Assembly: GCF_036379515.1 (NCBI RefSeq)
Contig: NZ_DASVGN010000015.1
Span: 1 to 64,000 of the forward strand
Source: Castellaniella sp036379515
GTDB lineage: Bacteria > Pseudomonadota > Gammaproteobacteria > Burkholderiales > Burkholderiaceae_B
Direction: 5' to 3'
Length of the DNA: 64,000 nucleotides
Below the pieces are notes generated by a model. The model saw nothing but the letters and a program-made list of their open reading frames with translations. It was not told where the DNA came from and searched no databases. Shown piece after piece: positions 7,819 to 16,921 of this stretch. The position numbers and the translations under genes were made by a program. Position 1 is the stretch's first letter; the number at the start of each line of letters is the position of its first letter.

Positions 7819-9078
7819 TCAGCTCCGGACCTGGCCATCGCCAGTCAGCACCCATTTTTGCATCGTGAGTCCTTCAAGACCTACAGGTCCACGGGCATGC
7901 AGGCGGTTCGTGGAGATGCCGATCTCCGCCCCCAAGCCGTATTCGAAGCCGTCCGCGAAGCAGGTGGGGAGGTTCACATAGACCGAACTGGAATCGACTT
8001 CGCGCTGAAAGCGCTGGGCCGCCGCCAGGTCTTCTGTCACGATGGATTCTGTGTGCTCCGAGCTGTAACGCGCAATATGGTCCATGGCCTGTTGCAACGA
8101 CCCCACCACGCGTACCGCCAGAATCGGTGCCAGGAATTCGGTGGCCCAGTCTTCTTCCGTGGCGGGCACCGATTGCGGCAACAGGGCAGCCGCCGCGGGG
8201 TCGGCGCGCAGTTCGACGCCCAGTTCGGTGAAACGCGCACCCACGCGCGGCAGCCACTGGGCCGCCACCTGTTCGTGGACCAAGAGCGTTTCCATGGCGC
8301 CACAGATCCCGGTCCGGTAGGTTTTGGCGTTGATGGCAATCGCAAAGGCTTTGTCCAGATCTGCCGCCTTGTCCACGTAAAGGTGGCAGTTGCCTTCCAG
8401 GTGCTTGATGAGCGGTACGCGCGATTCGGCCGATAGGCGCGCGATCAGCCCTTTGCCACCCCGGGGGATGATGACGTCGATGTAATCGGTGAGCGTGATC
8501 ATCTCGCCCACTGCGGCGCGGTCGATAGTAGCGACTACTTGCACCGCGTGCGCCGGCAGCCCTGCAGCCTGCAGCCCTTCCTGGATGATCTCGCCCAGCG
8601 CGCGGTTGGAGTGAAAGGCTTCGCTGCCACCGCGCAAAATGGTCGCGTTTCCGGATTTGAGGCAGAGTGCAGCGGCGTCGATGGTAACGTTGGGGCGGGA
8701 TTCGTAGATGATCCCGATCACTCCCAGTGGCACGCGCATGCGGGCGACCTGCATGCCGTTGGGCCGGGTGGTGGTCTCGCTCAGGCTGCCGATTGGATCG
8801 GGCATGGCGGCGATCTGTGCGAGGCCCATGGCCATGGTGTCCAGCGCTTTGTCTGACAGTCGCAGACGGTCCATGAGCGGTGCCGCCAGATGCTGTTGTT
8901 CTGCCGCCTGCAGGTCATGCTGGTTTTCGGCCTGCAGCCAGGCGCGCCGGGTGCGCAGGCCGTCAGCCATGGCCAGCAGCGCGGCGGCTTTGGCCGCACC
9001 CGAGGCCATGCGCATGGCGCGCGCTGCCTCGCGGGCCTGTCGTCCCAGGGTTTGCATGGAAGAGCCACTGTCGGTCAT
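7819..9078 (-). CDS. proA: Gamma-glutamyl phosphate reductase
   Basis: Second step of proline synthesis: NADPH-dependent reduction of gamma-glutamyl phosphate to glutamate semialdehyde, in the cytosol. The 419-residue product is full length and has IIYESRPNVTIDAAALCLKSGN, ILRGGSEAFHSN, VIIPRGGKGL, HLEGNCHLYVD, the active-site Cys in RTGICGAMETLLVH and the C-terminal FADGFEYGLGAEIGISTNRLHARGPVGLEGL. No proB is adjacent. It lies between holA and the HemJ-like gene on the same strand. Confidence 0.97.
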   Translation of the reverse strand: MTDSGSSMQTLGRQAREAARAMRMASGAAKAAALLAMADGLRTRRAWLQAENQHDLQAAEQQHLAAPLMDRLRLSDKALDTMAMGLAQIAAMPDPIGSLSETTTRPNGMQVARMRVPLGVIGIIYESRPNVTIDAAALCLKSGNATILRGGSEAFHSNRALGEIIQEGLQAAGLPAHAVQVVATIDRAAVGEMITLTDYIDVIIPRGGKGLIARLSAESRVPLIKHLEGNCHLYVDKAADLDKAFAIAINAKTYRTGICGAMETLLVHEQVAAQWLPRVGARFTELGVELRADPAAAALLPQSVPATEEDWATEFLAPILAVRVVGSLQQAMDHIARYSSEHTESIVTEDLAAAQRFQREVDSSSVYVNLPTCFADGFEYGLGAEIGISTNRLHARGPVGLEGLTMQKWVLTGDGQVRS

Positions 9079-9112
9079 TGGAAAGCCTGCAACGGAATAG
9101 GGTGAACAAAGA

Positions 9113-10168
9113 TCAGGATTGAGCGCGTCCTGCCGTAGCCATGCGCATGACCAACCGGGCCAGTTCGTCCCAGGGGTCGCTCAGGCCGCCCTGCGTGGGC
9201 ACCCCTTTGATCATACGATCGATTTCGTGCACTTGGCGAAGTGCTCGTGGCCAGGTGGCGGCCGGGACACGGTGCAATACGTGCCGCGCCAGCTTTTCGC
9301 GCGCCCCAAAATAGCGGTTCGCACGCAGGGCCGCGTCCAACGATGCGGCCGATGTGCCGGCCAGGCGGGTCAACAGCCGGATTTCCTCGCCCACTGCCCA
9401 CAGTACCAGAGGAAGCGCTTCGCCTTCGGCGCGCAGGCCATCGAGTACCGTCAGTGCGCGATCCGCTTCGCCTTGCAGCATGGCATCGCGCAAGTCGTAC
9501 AGATTGTAGCGGGCCACGTTGAGCACCGCCGTTTGCACCTGCTGCAACGAGAGCGCGCCTTCAGGGTAGATGAGTGCCAGTTTCTGGATTTCCTGGTGTG
9601 CGGCCAGCAAGTTGCCCTCGACCTTATCGGCGAGCCAGGCCAGGGTTTCGGCATCGGTAGACTGGTGTTGACGAGTCAGGCGGCCTGCAATCCAGTCAGG
9701 CAGGCGCGTGCGAGCAATCGAAGGGATATCCACCCAGTGGGTGTGCTGGTGCAGCGCCTGGGCCCATTTGCTCTGCTGGGTGGCACGGTCCAGCGCGGGG
9801 AGCTGAATCACGATGCGGACGTCAGGCAGCTGATCTTGCGATGCCATCCTGACCAGGTTCTGCAAGGCGTCAGCGCCTGTTTTTCCGGGTTTGCCGGTGG
9901 GCAGGCTGATTTCCAGCAAGCGCAGGTCACCAAAGAGCGAGGTGTTGCGTGCCGCTGCCAGCACCGGACTCCAGTCGCTGCGGGCGTCCATGACCCAGTG
10001 GCTGCGCTCGGTGCAACCCAGCTGGCTTGCTTTGGCGCGCAGGGCGTCGACGGTCTCGGTCAGCAGCAGTATCTCGTCGCCGCAGAGCACGCAACAGGCG
10101 GGGAGGCTGGACGCTTTCGAGAACTGTTCCAGTGTGCGGTCGAAGTCTTGCGCACGGCCGGCCATCAT
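9113..10168 (-). CDS. holA: DNA polymerase III subunit delta
   Basis: Clamp-loader subunit that opens the beta sliding clamp. The 351-residue product has the family start (DFDRTLEQF, PACCVLCGDEILLLTE), the middle LPALDRATQQSKW region, and the C-terminal helical collar domain (LVLWAVGEEIRLLTRL, IDRMIKGVPTQGGLSDPWDELARLVMRM). The second Met is an equally good start. Its first base overlaps the last base of lptE, the usual lptE-holA coupling. Confidence 0.95.
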   Translation of the reverse strand: MMAGRAQDFDRTLEQFSKASSLPACCVLCGDEILLLTETVDALRAKASQLGCTERSHWVMDARSDWSPVLAAARNTSLFGDLRLLEISLPTGKPGKTGADALQNLVRMASQDQLPDVRIVIQLPALDRATQQSKWAQALHQHTHWVDIPSIARTRLPDWIAGRLTRQHQSTDAETLAWLADKVEGNLLAAHQEIQKLALIYPEGALSLQQVQTAVLNVARYNLYDLRDAMLQGEADRALTVLDGLRAEGEALPLVLWAVGEEIRLLTRLAGTSAASLDAALRANRYFGAREKLARHVLHRVPAATWPRALRQVHEIDRMIKGVPTQGGLSDPWDELARLVMRMATAGRAQS

Positions 10169-10797
10169 CAGGGAATACCGGGGGTGTTCAGGTTGCCGCG
10201 TTTGTTGACGTTGTCACGGCTGCGCCAGATCTCGTCACCGGGCAAAGGCACGGTTGGGCGGCTGTCGGCGTTGCGGTAGGCCTCGCGCACGTCGGGCGCA
10301 CTCATGCGTCGCAGGATCTGATCGATCATGCTGTTACGCATGTCGCGGAACGTGCGAGTGATTTCGCTGTCCTTGGCTTGTACGATGCGGTCGTTGTAGG
10401 GGATCTCGCGCACATTGTGCAGCACCGTGGGCGCGAGCAGAACGTGGCCTTCTCTGTCCAGCAGTTCGAAGCTGAAGTTCAGGTCCAGCTCATATTCTTC
10501 GACCTGACCCTCGGCGTTGAGCGACACTTCACGCAAGTTTTGCTGGTCGGCGATTTCGTGCAGGTAGACTTCAGCGTCCTTGCGGCTTGGAGTGAAGTGC
10601 GTGTCTGGGGAATTGGCCTCGACAGCCCGGCGCAGACGCGCGCCGAAATCGCTGTCCAGGTTGATGTTGGTGTACAGGCTCTTGAAGGGTAGCGGTGTCG
10701 CTCCCTTCAGGTGAAACCCGCAGGCCGAGAGCGCTGCCAGGCATGGCAAGGCCAGACACAGGCGGCGAGTCCGTTGAAATGGGGTCAGTGCGGCCAT
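10168..10797 (-). CDS. lptE: LPS-assembly lipoprotein LptE
   Basis: Outer-membrane lipoprotein that plugs the LptD barrel in LPS export. A signal peptide ends in the lipobox LSAC at about residues 23-26, followed by GFHLKGATPLPFKSLYTN, the family signature. The 209 residues include the DVREAYRNADSRPT tail. It lies 5 bases after leuS and overlaps holA by one base, the conserved leuS-lptE-holA order. Confidence 0.95.
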   Translation of the reverse strand: MAALTPFQRTRRLCLALPCLAALSACGFHLKGATPLPFKSLYTNINLDSDFGARLRRAVEANSPDTHFTPSRKDAEVYLHEIADQQNLREVSLNAEGQVEEYELDLNFSFELLDREGHVLLAPTVLHNVREIPYNDRIVQAKDSEITRTFRDMRNSMIDQILRRMSAPDVREAYRNADSRPTVPLPGDEIWRSRDNVNKRGNLNTPGIP

Positions 10798-10802
10798 GGT
10801 AC

Positions 10803-13454
10803 TCAGCCCACCACGTTTACCAGGCGGCCTGGCACCACGACTACCCGTTTGGGTTCCCGCCCTTCGAGGAATCGGGCGACGGCTTCGTGCGTGCGCGCCA
10901 GGGCCTCGATGGCCGGTTTGTCGGCATCCTGCGGCACGCTAAGCTGGCCGCGCATCTTGCCGTTCACCTGTAGAACCAGTTCGACGGTTTCGGCTCGTAG
11001 CGCGGATTCGTCGACCTGGGGCCACGGAGCGTCGAGCAAATCGCCCAGCGACTGGGCAAGCCCCAGCTCGCGCCAGAGCTGCCAGGTGATGTGTGGCACG
11101 ACCGGATACAGTACCCGCAGCAGGATGGAGGTGGCCTCGGCCACGGCGGCACCCTGGGCGCCCGCCTGGGTGGCGGATTCCAGCGTGTTGAGCATCTTCA
11201 TGGCGGTGGACACCACCGTGTTGTACTGGATGCGCTGGTAGTCATAATCAGCCTGCTTGAGCAGCCCATGCATCTGACGGCGCAGCGCCGCATTGGTGTC
11301 CGACAAATCGGCCCACTGGGTCGGGATGTCCTGTCCCCGCAGTGAAGTGCTTTGCCCGTAGCAGAATGCCCAGAGTCGGCGCAGGAATCGGTGTGCGCCT
11401 TCGACGCCGGATTCGGACCATTCGAGCGTTTGTTCCGGAGGGCTTGCGAACATGACGAACAGCCGCGCGGTGTCGGCACCCATGGACTCGATGAGCGACT
11501 GCGGGTCCACTCCGTTGTTCTTGGATTTGGACATGGTGCCTATGCCGCCATAGTCCACCATGGAGCCATCTGTCTTCAGGCGCGCGCCGGTGATGGTGCC
11601 TTTGTCGTCCGTGATGTTCTCGACCTGATCGGGCCAGAAGTATTCGATGCCGCCGCGTTCGTTGTGACGCGAATAGATATGGTTGAGCACCATGCCCTGA
11701 CACAGCAGTCGCGTGAAGGGTTCAGAGAACTTCACCAAGCCCAGGTCGCGCATGACGCGCGTCCAGAACCGCGCGTACAGCAGGTGCAGGACGGCGTGCT
11801 CGATGCCGCCGATGTACTGGTCCATGGGCATCCAGTAATCGTTGCGAGCATCGACCATGGCCTGATCGTTACCCGGCGAGGTATAGCGCATGAAGTACCA
11901 GGACGAGTCGATAAAAGTGTCCATGGTGTCGGTTTCCCGGCGTGCCGGCTTGTCACACTTGGGGCAATGGCACGACAGGAATGCCTTGCTTTTGGCGAGC
12001 GGGTTGCCGGTCCCGTCGGGTACCAGATCGTCCGGCAGCACGACAGGCAGGTCCTTTTCGGGAACCGGGACGGGGCCGCAATCGGGGCAGTGGATGATGG
12101 GGATCGGGGTGCCCCAATACCGCTGGCGTGAAATGCCCCAATCGCGCAGCCGCCAGGTGGTCTTGCGTTCACCCAGGCCCAGGGCTTGAAGATCCGCCGC
12201 GACGGCCTCGATGGCTTGAGCGGTGGTCAGGCCGTCGTATTTGCCCGAGTTCACCGTGTGGCCTGAAAGCTTGTCGCCGTACCATTCTTGCCAGGTATCG
12301 GTGGAGTAGCTCTGGCCTTCTGCGGCGATGACCTGACGGATGGGCAACTGGTATTTGAGGGCAAAGGCGAAGTCGCGCTCGTCGTGGGCCGGAACGCCCA
12401 TCACTGCGCCATCGCCGTAGCTCATGAGGACATAATTGCCGACCCACACGGGTATCGCTTGCCCCGTGAGGGGATGTGTGACGGTCAGCCCTGTAGGCAG
12501 GCCTTCTTTTTCGCGGGTGGCGAGTTCGGCTTCGGTGGTGCCACCCTTGCGGCAGGCTTCGATGAAGGCGGCCAGCGCTGGGTCGTGGTGGGCAGCGTGG
12601 GTTGCCAGGGGGTGTTCTGGTGCGACGGCGCAGAAGGTGACCCCCATGATGGTGTCGGCGCGCGTCGTGAAGACGTGCAGCAGCCCGTCTTGAATCAGGG
12701 CCCCGTCGTCGCCGTGAATGTCATGGCGGAAGGCAAAGCGCACCCCGATGCTGCGGCCCAGCCAGTTTTCCTGCATCAGGCGCACGCGGTCTGGCCAGCC
12801 GGCCAGGCTACCGTCCGTCAGGGTGTCGAGGAGTTCTCCAGCATAGTCGGTAATGCGCAGGTAATACCCCGGGATTTCACGTTTTTCGACCGGTGCACCC
12901 GAGCGCCAGCCTTTGCCGTCGATGACTTGTTCGTTGGCCAGCACGGTCTGATCGACCGGGTCCCAGTTGACGACCTGAGTCTTGCGGTAGGCGATGCCTT
13001 TTTCGAGCATCTTCAGGAACAGCCACTGATTCCATTTGTAGTAATGAGGATCGCAGGCACACATCTCGCGTGACCAGTCGATCGCGAGCCCCATCGCCTG
13101 CATCTGCTTCTTCATGTAGGCGATGTTGTCGTAGGTCCATTTTGCGGGCGGCACACCGTATTTCATGGCCGCGTTTTCGGCCGGCATGCCGAAGGCATCC
13201 CATCCCATGGGCATGAGCACGTTGTAGCCGCGCATCCGCAGCTGGCGCGTCATCATGTCGTTGATGGTGTAGTTGCGCACGTGTCCCATGTGAAGCTTGC
13301 CGCTGGGGTAGGGCAGCATTGAGCAGGCGTAGAACTTCGGCTTGGGTGAACCATGGGCGTCTGTGGCGTGTTCGGTGACGCGATAGACGTCATCGGCGTG
13401 CCAATGTGCCTGGGTGTCGGATTCAACCTGGGTGTGAAGGTAGCGTTCCTGCAT
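10803..13454 (-). CDS. leuS: Leucyl-tRNA synthetase
   Basis: Class I aminoacyl-tRNA synthetase charging tRNA-Leu in the cytosol, with an editing domain. The 883-residue product shows the HIGH-type motif in PYPSGKLHMGHVRNY near residue 44, the editing CP1 domain (TRADTIMGVTFCAVAPEHPL), a zinc-type Cys set near HCPDCGPVP and CHCPKCDKP, and TMSKSKNNGVDP in place of a strict KMSKS. The frame runs 37 residues further upstream, but MQERYLHTQVESD at 13454 is the family-like start. A TATAAT on the minus strand at 13495-13500 lies at a suitable distance upstream. Confidence 0.97.
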   Translation of the reverse strand: MQERYLHTQVESDTQAHWHADDVYRVTEHATDAHGSPKPKFYACSMLPYPSGKLHMGHVRNYTINDMMTRQLRMRGYNVLMPMGWDAFGMPAENAAMKYGVPPAKWTYDNIAYMKKQMQAMGLAIDWSREMCACDPHYYKWNQWLFLKMLEKGIAYRKTQVVNWDPVDQTVLANEQVIDGKGWRSGAPVEKREIPGYYLRITDYAGELLDTLTDGSLAGWPDRVRLMQENWLGRSIGVRFAFRHDIHGDDGALIQDGLLHVFTTRADTIMGVTFCAVAPEHPLATHAAHHDPALAAFIEACRKGGTTEAELATREKEGLPTGLTVTHPLTGQAIPVWVGNYVLMSYGDGAVMGVPAHDERDFAFALKYQLPIRQVIAAEGQSYSTDTWQEWYGDKLSGHTVNSGKYDGLTTAQAIEAVAADLQALGLGERKTTWRLRDWGISRQRYWGTPIPIIHCPDCGPVPVPEKDLPVVLPDDLVPDGTGNPLAKSKAFLSCHCPKCDKPARRETDTMDTFIDSSWYFMRYTSPGNDQAMVDARNDYWMPMDQYIGGIEHAVLHLLYARFWTRVMRDLGLVKFSEPFTRLLCQGMVLNHIYSRHNERGGIEYFWPDQVENITDDKGTITGARLKTDGSMVDYGGIGTMSKSKNNGVDPQSLIESMGADTARLFVMFASPPEQTLEWSESGVEGAHRFLRRLWAFCYGQSTSLRGQDIPTQWADLSDTNAALRRQMHGLLKQADYDYQRIQYNTVVSTAMKMLNTLESATQAGAQGAAVAEATSILLRVLYPVVPHITWQLWRELGLAQSLGDLLDAPWPQVDESALRAETVELVLQVNGKMRGQLSVPQDADKPAIEALARTHEAVARFLEGREPKRVVVVPGRLVNVVG

Positions 13455-13494
13455 GGATCTGTATGGTGTGCAATGTGAAAAGGCCAAGCCCTGC

Positions 13495-13500
13495 ATTATA
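13495..13500 (-). promoter_or_regulatory. Candidate -10 box of the leuS promoter
   Basis: The minus strand reads TATAAT 41 bases upstream of the leuS ATG. No good -35 is visible at 16-18 bases, so the promoter call rests on the -10 alone. Confidence 0.4.
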
Positions 13501-13554
13501 GGTTGCTTTGGCGACACCTTGGCCGCGCTGGTCGTCTTGCGGCCAGGCGAAAAA

Positions 13555-13580
13555 AAACCCCGCAACTACTTGCGGGGTTT
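13555..13580 (-). terminator. Rho-independent terminator after rpmB-rpmG
   Basis: AAACCCCGCAA (13555-13565) pairs with TTGCGGGGTTT (13570-13580) across a 4-base loop. On the minus strand the stem is followed by a run of T, so it ends the rpmBG transcript before leuS. Confidence 0.9.
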
Positions 13581-13618
13581 CGGGAAACCGGTGAGACGAT
13601 CCGGAAGAGGCAACCGGA

Positions 13619-13786
13619 TTATTTCAGCTTGGTTTCTTTGTAGTCGACGTGCTTGCGCGCCACCGGATCATACTTTTTGATCAGCATTTTTTCCGGCATG
13701 TTGCGTTTGTTCTTTGTGGTCGTGTAGAAGTGGCCCGTTCCTGCGGAGGATTCGAGCTTGATCTTTTCGCGAGCGCCTTTTGCCAT
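13619..13786 (-). CDS. rpmG: 50S ribosomal protein L33
   Basis: A 55-residue basic protein of the large ribosomal subunit. It reads MAKGAREKIKLESSAGTGHFY, has TTTKNKRNMPEKM in the middle and ends KYDPVARKHVDYKETKLK. This is the Cys-free form without a zinc ribbon. It follows rpmB by about 20 bases on the minus strand, the universal rpmB-rpmG pair, and a hairpin terminator follows. Confidence 0.97.
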   Translation of the reverse strand: MAKGAREKIKLESSAGTGHFYTTTKNKRNMPEKMLIKKYDPVARKHVDYKETKLK

Positions 13787-13807
13787 GATGTGCTCCTATG
13801 CGGCCAA

Positions 13808-14044
13808 TCAGGCCAGTTCGCCACGGGCACGCAGGTCGGCCAGAACGGAATCGATGCCGTTCTTGTCGATGGTGCGCAGGGCTTTTGTGGATACGCGAAG
13901 GCGCACCCAGCGGTTTTCGGATTCGACCCAGAACCGGCGCGATTGCAGGTTGGGCAGGAAACGCCGCTTGGTCTTGTTGTTCGCGTGCGAGACGTTATTG
14001 CCCACCATTGGGCCTTTGCCGGTTACTTGGCATACGCGTGCCAT
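13808..14044 (-). CDS. rpmB: 50S ribosomal protein L28
   Basis: A 78-residue ribosomal protein starting MARVCQVTGKGPMVGNNVSHA and containing NKTKRRFLPNLQSRRFWVES. The open frame extends 29 codons further upstream, but the start at 14044 gives the exact family N-terminus and has GAGGTGAGACC before it. It is first in the rpmB-rpmG operon, with a promoter 40 bases upstream. Confidence 0.97.
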   Translation of the reverse strand: MARVCQVTGKGPMVGNNVSHANNKTKRRFLPNLQSRRFWVESENRWVRLRVSTKALRTIDKNGIDSVLADLRARGELA

Positions 14045-14084
14045 GGTCTCACCTCTGTGTATGTCTGTCTGGAAAGCCCTGCAT

Positions 14085-14112
14085 TCTATACTAGAAACAC
14101 TTGTGAAATCAA
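14085..14112 (-). promoter_or_regulatory. Sigma-70 promoter of rpmB-rpmG
   Basis: On the minus strand TTGATT (14107-14112), a 16-base spacer and TATAGA (14085-14090) lie about 40 bases upstream of rpmB. The position and match are as expected for a strong ribosomal-protein promoter. Confidence 0.65.
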
Positions 14113-14313
14113 GCGCGTGGCAGGGAGCCAAGCCTCAGCTCAGGGGCGGATGGCCCCAAGGCTTACGGCGGGCGCGGTTCTGGGCCCTTTCTTTCGCCTG
14201 GGCCGGCCGTGTCAGACCGTGTCGGGCCACGTTTGGCTGGAGCGCCCCGATTTGCGCCAGATTTGGCGCTACTATACAACGACAATGTCCTGATAGAACT
14301 GAGGGAGACTCTG

Positions 14314-15573
14314 TTGGCTGCGCTTACTTCAATCATCGAGAACAAACTCGGATCATTGTCCATGCCGGTGTCGTTACAGATGCCTGACGGACAGAAGCTC
14401 GGCGCGGCCGATGCGAAGATCCATCTCATCATCAAGGATTCGTCCGTTCTGACCCATTTCGCGGCCGGCCAGGTCGGCATTCTGGGAGAGGACTACGTTG
14501 AAGGCAAGTTCGACTTCGAAGGCTCCATGCACGATCTGATGCGCATGGCGGCCACCATCTTGCCGGGCTCGCCCATCGACGAAAACCAGCTGAGCTGGTT
14601 GTCGGGGTTCGTGCGCCGCATGATTTCCGTCTGGCACCATTCCATGGAGCGCGACGCCAAGCAGATCGAGTTCCACTACGATTTGTCCGACGAGTTCTAC
14701 GCCTTGTGGCTGGACCCGCGCCGGGTGTATTCCTGTGCCTACTACAAAGAGCCGGGTTACACGGTGGCTCAGGCGCAAGACGCCAAGCTCGATCACATCT
14801 GCCGCAAGCTGGCGCTCAAACCGGGCGAGCGGTTTCTCGATTGTGGCGGTGGCTGGGGCGGGCTCATGCTCTGGGCGGCCGAAAACTACGACGTCGACGT
14901 GACCGGCATCACCTTGTCGCACAATCAGCACGCCTATGTGAACAAGCTCATCGAAGAAAAAGGCCTGAAGGGCCGCGTGCGATTCGAGCTGCTCGATTAC
15001 CGCAAGCTCGACGAAACCAAGCCCTTTGACAAAATTGCCTCGGTAGGCATGTTCGAGCATGTGGGCCGAGCCCAGCTGGCGGGCTATTTTTCCAAGCTGC
15101 GCCGGCTGGTCAAGCCCGGCGGGCTCATCATGAACCACGGTATTACGGCGGGCGGGCTCAGCAACACCGAGCTTGGCAACGGGATGGGCGACTTCATCGA
15201 AAAGTTCATCTTTCCGGGCGGTGAGCTCTCGCACATCCACTATGTGTTGCAGACCATTGCCGAGGCTGGGCTCGAAATGGTCGATGTGGAAAACATCCGC
15301 CCGCACTATGCGCGCACACTCTGGGCCTGGAGCGATGCCCTTGAGGCGCACCTGGGCGAGGCCAAGGCCTTGCTGAACACACCGTCAGGCGAACGTTCCA
15401 TTCGCGCGTATCGCATGTATCTTGCAGGGTGCGCCATGGGCTTCGAGCACGGCTGGGTTGCCCTGCATCAGATCATTGCGCAGCACACGCCCACCGGCCG
15501 TGCCGACGAGCTGGATTACCCCGCCGATCTGGCCTATCCGTGGCGTCGCGATTACATCTATCGCGGCTGCTGA
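14314..15573 (+). CDS. Cyclopropane-fatty-acyl-phospholipid synthase family methyltransferase
   Basis: Probably transfers a methylene or methyl group from S-adenosylmethionine to unsaturated acyl chains of membrane phospholipids. The 419-residue product has an N-terminal SCP2-like part (VSLQMPDGQKLG), then FHYDLSDEFYALWLDPRRVYSCAYY, the SAM loop FLDCGGGWGGLMLWAA, VTGITLSHNQ and the catalytic-region SVGMFEHVG. The frame opens at 14209, but TTG at 14314 has GAGGGAG six bases upstream and fits the family N-terminus. A 16-bp hairpin follows. It is a single-gene unit. Confidence 0.88.
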   Translation: MAALTSIIENKLGSLSMPVSLQMPDGQKLGAADAKIHLIIKDSSVLTHFAAGQVGILGEDYVEGKFDFEGSMHDLMRMAATILPGSPIDENQLSWLSGFVRRMISVWHHSMERDAKQIEFHYDLSDEFYALWLDPRRVYSCAYYKEPGYTVAQAQDAKLDHICRKLALKPGERFLDCGGGWGGLMLWAAENYDVDVTGITLSHNQHAYVNKLIEEKGLKGRVRFELLDYRKLDETKPFDKIASVGMFEHVGRAQLAGYFSKLRRLVKPGGLIMNHGITAGGLSNTELGNGMGDFIEKFIFPGGELSHIHYVLQTIAEAGLEMVDVENIRPHYARTLWAWSDALEAHLGEAKALLNTPSGERSIRAYRMYLAGCAMGFEHGWVALHQIIAQHTPTGRADELDYPADLAYPWRRDYIYRGC

Positions 15574-15588
15574 TTTTGCCGGTCAAAT

Positions 15589-15625
15589 TGCAGATTTCAA
15601 GGCCTCGTGGGCCTTGAAATCTGCA
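15589..15625 (+). terminator. Hairpin terminator after the CFA-synthase-like gene
   Basis: A perfect 16-bp stem (TGCAGATTTCAAGGCC with its complement) closes a 5-base loop 15 bases after the stop codon and is followed by a T-rich tail (TCAATCTTTATTTTG). Confidence 0.8.
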
Positions 15626-15860
15626 TCAATCTTTATTTTGCACGATCATGCGTGTAAAATAGCGCATCTGCTGTAGTTTTTCTTTTCAATTCTGGCGCTG
15701 CCGCGCGTTGTGCGGCCTCGCCTGTCTACTTGGTGTTCCAAGCACCTGCAGTGCCGGTATGTATTGGCGGTCTCCGCGATCGTCTTCCGCACACCCTCCC
15801 CTAAGCTATGGCGTCCAATGCTCGCGCGTTCGGCGTCTCCGTAACCCAAAGGAGGCTTCA

Positions 15861-16910
15861 ATGTCTATCTCCCGTTCCTCGTCGCCCCGCGCGGCTTCAT
15901 TCCTGTCCCGTGCCCTGCTGGGTGCGGCCGTCTCTGCTGCATTCGCCACCTTGACGCTCGCGCCGGTGGCTGCGCAGGCTGCCTCGACCCCCAAGTGCGA
16001 GCTGAACCGTCCCATGCGCTTCGGCGGCATGAACTGGGAATCGAATCTCATGCTGGTCGAGATCGAGCGTTTCATCGTCAAACACGGCTACGGCTGTGAT
16101 TCCGAAGTGCTGCCCACTGACACCTTGCTTGCTCTGGCTTCCCTGGAGCGAGGTGATCTGGACATCAACAGCGAACTTTGGCTCAACAGCACGTTGGAGC
16201 CCTGGAACAAGGCGAAGGCCACCGGCAAGGTCAAGCGCATTGGCGACATTTTCATGGGACAAGAAGCCTGGTATATCCCCAAGTACACGGCGGAGCGCCT
16301 GCCCGGCCTGAAGAAGGCGTCGGATCTGCCCAAGTACTGGAAGGACTTCAAGGACCCCGAGGAACCTACCAAGGGCCGCTTCTACACGTGCCCAGCCGGC
16401 TGGGCCTGCGAGGTCATCAACGGCAATCTGTACAAGGCGCTTGGGCTGGAGAAGACCTACACGCTGTTTTCACCCGGGACGGGCGCCACACAGAAGGCGG
16501 CACTCATGTCTGCCTATCAGCGCAAGCAGAATATCGTCTTCTATTACTGGTCACCCACACCTTTGGTGGGTGCGCTGGATCTCGTCAAGCTCGAAATGCC
16601 GCCGTATGACGCGACCAAGCAGAAGTGCCTGACTGATCCGGATTGCGCCGATCCCCAGGCAACTGCTTTTCCGGAAAACCCCGTGTTCACCGCGGTGAAC
16701 ACGAAGTTCTCCGAGGAGGCACCCAAGATCACCGCGTTTCTTGCCAAGGTGAAGATTCCGCTGAAGGTCGAGAATCAGGCCATGGCCTACATGGAAAAGA
16801 ACGAAGCCGAGCCTAAAGAGACGGCACTGTGGTTTCTGAAGAAACACCAGGATGTCTGGGCCCAGTGGCTACCGCCCGAGGTAACCCAACGGGTCAAGGC
16901 GGCACTCTGA
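15861..16910 (+). CDS. ABC transporter substrate-binding protein, glycine-betaine/proline type
   Basis: Periplasmic binding protein of an osmoprotectant-type importer. The 349-residue product has an N-terminal signal peptide ending near AAQAA (about residue 41), then RFGGMNWESNLMLVEIERF, GYGCDSEVLPTDTLLALASLERGDLDINSE and FYYWSPTPL, as in OpuAC/ProX proteins. Trp and Tyr residues of the usual aromatic cage are plentiful. AAAGGAGG precedes the ATG. Permease and ATPase follow on the same strand, 11 and 1 bases apart. Glycine betaine, choline or carnitine are plausible ligands; the sequence alone does not decide. Confidence 0.88.
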   Translation: MSISRSSSPRAASFLSRALLGAAVSAAFATLTLAPVAAQAASTPKCELNRPMRFGGMNWESNLMLVEIERFIVKHGYGCDSEVLPTDTLLALASLERGDLDINSELWLNSTLEPWNKAKATGKVKRIGDIFMGQEAWYIPKYTAERLPGLKKASDLPKYWKDFKDPEEPTKGRFYTCPAGWACEVINGNLYKALGLEKTYTLFSPGTGATQKAALMSAYQRKQNIVFYYWSPTPLVGALDLVKLEMPPYDATKQKCLTDPDCADPQATAFPENPVFTAVNTKFSEEAPKITAFLAKVKIPLKVENQAMAYMEKNEAEPKETALWFLKKHQDVWAQWLPPEVTQRVKAAL

Positions 16911-16921
16911 CGGGGGCGGCC

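Noticed and set aside
9119..10279. 386-residue frame opposite holA
   Set aside because: holA and lptE are certain; no ribosome binding site or motif.
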